Positions 4,816 to 7,694 of a stretch of DNA of 7,694 bases are shown here, piece by piece; the stretch's first letter is position 1, and every line of letters starts with the position of its first letter. The notes below the pieces were generated by a model. It saw nothing but the letters and a program-made list of their open reading frames with translations. It was not told where the DNA came from and made no database searches. The translations under genes were made by a program, and so were the position numbers. Source of the DNA: an uncultured Oxalobacteraceae bacterium (lineage in GTDB: Bacteria > Pseudomonadota > Gammaproteobacteria > Burkholderiales > Burkholderiaceae); assembly GCA_946478765.1 (NCBI GenBank), contig CAMLDH010000179.1:1-7694 (forward strand), in the 5' to 3' direction.

Positions 4816-5979
4816 ATGAATAATCATTCAGATAATATGTCGCAGATTGCGCCAAGCGGTTCAGTGCGCCGCATCCTGTCGCGCTACTGGCCGGCTGTCG
4901 CCGCTCCCGCGTTCGCCGCCCTGCCGCTATATCAGTTCGGCGTGCTGGAAGGCATCGCGATCACCGGCGTCGCAGCATGCGTCCTCTGGTCGGCATGGAA
5001 ACATGGCCGACAGGCCGATGCCGCGACGCGTAGCGTCGATGCATCGCTTTCGGTCCGGCGTACGCTGGATCAAACCGGCATTTTGCTTACCGGAGTGATC
5101 CCGGTCTGGCAGCGCCATGTGCAATCCGTCAAGGACCAGACCGATGCCGCGATTACCCAATTGCTCACCGGGTTTTCATCGTTGGTGGATCAGTTCAGAT
5201 CGGCGGGCTTTACTGCTGCGGACGACAAGTCCAGCAATCAAGTGACGATCAGCCTGCTTACCTTGTGCGAACGGGAGCTGGGTCCGGTGATCAATTGCCT
5301 GGAAAGCGTGGTCGGAAGCAAGGCAGAACTGCTCGATAACGTGCGCGCTCTTTCGCTCGCGACCGGAGAGTTGAAAGAACTGGCCGACGAAGTCGGGAAA
5401 ATCGCCGCTCAAACCAATCTGCTGGCAATCAATGCGTCGATCGAGGCGGCGCGCGCAGGACATGCCGGCCGCGGCTTTGCCGTCATCGCCAGCGAGGTGC
5501 GCAAGCTGTCCCAGTCGTCGGCCGATATTGGCGGACGCATCACACAACGCATGGCCGACATTTCCAAGGCCATGAAACTCACGCTGGATGCGGCTGCCAA
5601 GGCGGCGGACCATGATCGCGATGCGATTACGGCCGCTGGCCACGTGGTGGAAGATGTACTCGGTCATGTGCGCGAACTGGCGCACTCGGCCGACAACATG
5701 CGTGCGGAAGGCAACAACATCCGCAATGATGTCGAAAGCTTGCTGATCGCCTTGCAATTCCAGGATCGGGTTCGCCAGGTACTGGAAGTCGTGGATACGG
5801 ACATGGCGCGCTTGCAGCAAGCGCTGGGCGAGGAAAAGAAGGATGCCCCGCCGACCCTCGAATCATGGCTGGCGGAGCTGGAAACGCATTACACGATGGA
5901 CGAAGAACGTCACAGCCATGCCACACAGGACAACGCAAAAACGCCATCGGCGCCGAGCGACGATGTAACATTTTTCTAG
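4816..5979 (+). CDS. membrane-anchored methyl-accepting-chemotaxis-like protein with CheZ-like DxxxQ motif
   Basis: The protein has 387 residues. Two hydrophobic helices (about 26-43 and 46-61) form a hairpin with almost no periplasmic loop, so it should be anchored in the inner membrane and sense from inside or through a partner. A helical region (about 75-190) leads to the conserved MCP hairpin tip (about 191-232: [20 protein letters not shown], then [15 protein letters not shown]), which contacts CheA and CheW in the family. The position of E. coli Tsr F373 is A198 here, while N206, E210 and R213 match Tsr N381, E385 and R388. The return helix ends in [11 protein letters not shown], where D317 and Q321 reproduce the D-x-x-x-Q spacing of the CheZ phosphatase (FQDLTGQ in E. 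coli). The tail ends DDVTFF, acidic then aromatic as in CheY-binding peptides, and is not a CheR-binding NWETF-type peptide. It lies between a receiver gene and cheY. MCP-like identity is sure; phosphatase activity is inference. Confidence 0.9.
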   Translation: MNNHSDNMSQIAPSGSVRRILSRYWPAVAAPAFAALPLYQFGVLEGIAITGVAACVLWSAWKHGRQADAATRSVDASLSVRRTLDQTGILLTGVIPVWQRHVQSVKDQTDAAITQLLTGFSSLVDQFRSAGFTAADDKSSNQVTISLLTLCERELGPVINCLESVVGSKAELLDNVRALSLATGELKELADEVGKIAAQTNLLAINASIEAARAGHAGRGFAVIASEVRKLSQSSADIGGRITQRMADISKAMKLTLDAAAKAADHDRDAITAAGHVVEDVLGHVRELAHSADNMRAEGNNIRNDVESLLIALQFQDRVRQVLEVVDTDMARLQQALGEEKKDAPPTLESWLAELETHYTMDEERHSHATQDNAKTPSAPSDDVTFF

Positions 5980-6009
5980 AGCATAACAACGCCGTATTTC
6001 GAGGAGAAC

Positions 6010-6378
6010 ATGGCAAAAACCATCATGGTAGTGGACGACTCCGCTTCGTTAAGACAGGTAGTCAGTATCGCCTTGAAAGGCGCCGGCTACGATGTGATCG
6101 AAGGCAGTGACGGCAAGGATGCGCTGTCCAAGCTCCAGGGACAAAAGATCCATCTCATCATCAGCGACGTCAACATGCCGAACATGGATGGCATCAGTTT
6201 CGTGAAAGCAGTGAAGCAACTGCCGACCTATCGATTCACCCCGATTATCATGCTCACCACCGAATCGCAGGATGAGAAAAAGCGCGAAGGCCAGGCTGCG
6301 GGCGCCAAAGCCTGGCTGGTCAAGCCGTTCAAGCCGGAGCTGTTGCTCGGAGCGGTGCAGAAGCTGGTTTTGCCCTGA
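6010..6378 (+). CDS. cheY: CheY-like single-domain response regulator
   Basis: This is a 122-residue single receiver of CheY size. Landmarks: D9/D10 (VVDDS) for metal binding, phosphoacceptor D53 (ISDVNMPN), T83/T84 (MLTTE) as the switch threonine, W102 where E. coli CheY has the signalling Tyr106, and K105 (LVKPF). GAGGAG at 6001-6006 lies only 3 nt from the ATG, a common short-spaced arrangement here. It should receive phosphate from the CheA encoded downstream. Whether it acts on the flagellar motor or on another output cannot be told, since no motility genes are in view. The adjacent MCP-like protein with a CheZ-like motif is a candidate to dephosphorylate it. 30 bp separate it from that gene and 46 bp from the STAS gene. 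Confidence 0.93.
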   Translation: MAKTIMVVDDSASLRQVVSIALKGAGYDVIEGSDGKDALSKLQGQKIHLIISDVNMPNMDGISFVKAVKQLPTYRFTPIIMLTTESQDEKKREGQAAGAKAWLVKPFKPELLLGAVQKLVLP

Positions 6379-6424
6379 TGCCGGCAGCTTCGCCTGCGTT
6401 GCAACTTGAAAGGTAAAACACATC

Positions 6425-6796
6425 ATGACGGCAACAGAAAAGCAGGATGCACCATTGTCCGTGCTGAACATCGAAGGCGAGTTGAGTATCTACCGGGCGG
6501 AGGAATTGAAGCAGGCGCTGCTGTCCTCGGTGGCGCGTGCGGCGGTCCTGGAAGTCAATCTGGCGGCGGTCACCGAGCTCGATACCGCAGGCGTCCAGCT
6601 ACTGATGCTGGCCAAGGAGGCGGCCAGGGCCAGGAACAGTGAATTGCGTCTGGTGGCCCACAGCCCGGCGGTGATGGAAGTGTTTGAGCTGATCAATCTC
6701 GGGTCGTATTTCGGTGATCCGATGGTGATTTCTCCCCATCATTCCTATGCGGCGGATCGCGCCTCCAATCCATTCTCCGACGAGACATTTAAATGA
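6425..6796 (+). CDS. STAS-domain protein of the chemosensory operon
   Basis: The 123-residue protein is a single STAS domain, the fold of anti-sigma-factor antagonists such as SpoIIAA. The N-terminal strand pair (LSVLNIEGELSIYRAEELK) and the loop AVTELDTAGVQLLMLA are typical. At the position of the regulatory phospho-serine (usually D-S-S/A-G) it has T54 in LDTAG, which could still be phosphorylated. A variable tail of about 25 residues follows. STAS proteins encoded just before cheA occur in several chemosensory clusters, where their role is poorly understood; partner switching or scaffolding near CheA is plausible. AAGG (6409-6413 region) supplies a moderate ribosome binding site before the ATG at 6425. 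The stop codon overlaps the start of cheA as ATGA (6793-6796), pointing to translational coupling and matched amounts of the two proteins. Confidence 0.9.
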   Translation: MTATEKQDAPLSVLNIEGELSIYRAEELKQALLSSVARAAVLEVNLAAVTELDTAGVQLLMLAKEAARARNSELRLVAHSPAVMEVFELINLGSYFGDPMVISPHHSYAADRASNPFSDETFK

Positions 6797-7694
6797 ACCT
6801 TGACGCGGCACTGCAAACCTTCATCGTTGAAAGCCGGGAACTGCTGGAGGATATGGAGAGCGCTTTGCTCTCGGCGGGGGACAGCGACGAGCGGGTGGAG
6901 CTGGTCAACGCGGTGTTTCGGGCCGCCCATACCATCAAGGGGTCGGCTGGGTTGTTCGGGCTCGATCACATTGTTGCATTTACTCATGTGGTGGAAAGCG
7001 TGCTCGATGAGGTGCGCGACGGCAAGATCAGTATCAGCGATGAATTGATTGCGTTGCTGCTGTCTTGCGGCGATCACATCGGCACACTGATCGACGTCGC
7101 GGATGCCGACGTTGCCGAGGTTGACGACACCATCGCGCAACGCGGTGCGCGGCTGCTCGCGCAGTTGCGCACCTATCTTGCGCCGACGCAGCCGCAGAAG
7201 AAGACGCCGGTGGCGGTGTCCGAGTGCGCCGGCGATCGGGTTGAGCGCATTGAGGGTGAGGACGGCAATGCGGACAACTGGCACATCTCGTTACGCTTCG
7301 GCCGCGAGGTGCTGCGTAACGGCATGGACCCGCTTTCCTTCATCCGTTATCTGGGACAACTTGGGACCATCGTCGGCATCGCCACGCTGGCCGACGCCAT
7401 GCCTGCGGCCGAAGAAATGGATCCCGAATCGTGCTACCTCGGTTTCGAGATCGCCTTGCGAAGCGATGCCGACAAGACTGCGATCGAGGGCGCATTCGAG
7501 TTCGTGCGCGATGACTGCGCGATTCGCATCCTGGCGCCGCACAGCAGGATTTCAGAATACATCAGCCTGATCCAGGATTTGCCGGAGGACCCCGCGCGTC
7601 TGGGCGAGATACTGGTGCGCTGCGGCAGCGTGACCGCGCAGGAACTGGAAGCGGCGTTGCATACGCAGTCAAAGGCACAGACCGATACCGCAGC
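6793..7694 (+). CDS. cheA: chemotaxis histidine kinase CheA, N-terminal part, 3' truncated by the window
   Basis: 300 codons are visible, open to the right edge. The HPt (P1) domain covers about 1-130, with the phosphorylated histidine H46 in FRAAHTIKGSAGLFGLD. A low-complexity linker (about 131-160, PTQPQKKTPVAV) leads to a domain at about 162-250 that starts NWHISLRFGREVLRNGMDPL and corresponds to the response-regulator-docking P2-like region of large CheA proteins. Then RLGEILVRCGSVTAQELEAAL (269-289) resembles the start of GspE/MshE N-terminal domains. Dimerisation, catalytic and CheW-binding domains should follow outside the window. CheA autophosphorylates under receptor control and passes phosphate to CheY and CheB. 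Start: ATG 6793, overlapping the STAS stop. Confidence 0.93.
   Translation, partial: MNLDAALQTFIVESRELLEDMESALLSAGDSDERVELVNAVFRAAHTIKGSAGLFGLDHIVAFTHVVESVLDEVRDGKISISDELIALLLSCGDHIGTLIDVADADVAEVDDTIAQRGARLLAQLRTYLAPTQPQKKTPVAVSECAGDRVERIEGEDGNADNWHISLRFGREVLRNGMDPLSFIRYLGQLGTIVGIATLADAMPAAEEMDPESCYLGFEIALRSDADKTAIEGAFEFVRDDCAIRILAPHSRISEYISLIQDLPEDPARLGEILVRCGSVTAQELEAALHTQSKAQTDTA

Noticed and set aside
5176..5820. Long minus-strand open frame opposite the MCP-like gene
   Set aside because: It is a shadow of the GC-rich coding frame on the plus strand; its product is His/Arg/Gln-rich and has no recognisable domain.
1..7694. CRISPR array, tRNA or rRNA genes, phage or toxin-antitoxin modules
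   Set aside because: No regularly spaced repeats, cloverleaf/CCA patterns, rRNA motifs or recognisable phage or toxin proteins were seen in either strand.

Overview
The window reads as a bacterial chromosome fragment, most likely from a betaproteobacterium of the Burkholderiales and perhaps the Oxalobacteraceae. This rests on the moderately high GC content, the style of the proteins (ExoIII, M16 peptidase, STAS-CheA chemosensory genes) and the GAGGAGAACATG-type ribosome binding sites. It is an inference, because no rRNA or other marker gene is present. The first 48 bases are not genomic: they match the Illumina P5/TruSeq universal adapter, so the window starts at an assembly edge contaminated with library adapter.

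Layout. (1) 50-895 is the 3' part of an M16 zinc-peptidase gene, followed by a strong intrinsic terminator at 958-992. (2) 993-1437 is a non-coding stretch. It holds a MITE/REP-like element built around a perfect 18-bp inverted repeat (1184-1201/1221-1238) and a second hairpin-rich leader (1340-1420) just before a 94-residue protein of unknown function (1438-1722). (3) Exodeoxyribonuclease III (1726-2490, minus strand) converges on that small gene with only 3 bp between the stops. (4) 2491-3007 is a long regulatory region with several dyads and a consensus -35 hexamer, leading to an orphan NarL/LuxR-type response regulator (3008-3640) with its own probable terminator. (5) 3691-4343 looks like decayed coding DNA. 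It includes a remnant of a sensor-kinase membrane/linker/PAS region, probably broken by a 2-nt slippage, and a possible 31-codon small ORF.

(6) From 4344 to the right edge runs a chemosensory operon: a stand-alone receiver, a membrane-anchored short MCP-like signalling protein, a CheY, a STAS protein, and the start of a large CheA cut by the window edge. Spacings are 40, 30 and 46 bp and then an ATGA overlap, so the genes are probably co-transcribed and the last two translationally coupled.

How the operon may work. The MCP-like protein has a typical CheA/CheW-interacting hairpin tip but almost no periplasmic part. Its C-terminal region carries a D-x-x-x-Q motif in an FQD context and an acidic tail ending in two phenylalanines, both reminiscent of the CheY phosphatase CheZ. 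CheA has an HPt domain with its phosphorylatable histidine (H46) and, after a P2-like domain, a segment resembling the N-terminal domain of GspE/MshE ATPases. The likely logic is CheA phosphorylating CheY and/or the first receiver, with STAS as a partner-switching or scaffold component. The CheZ-like reading of the MCP-like protein is the most interesting testable idea here.
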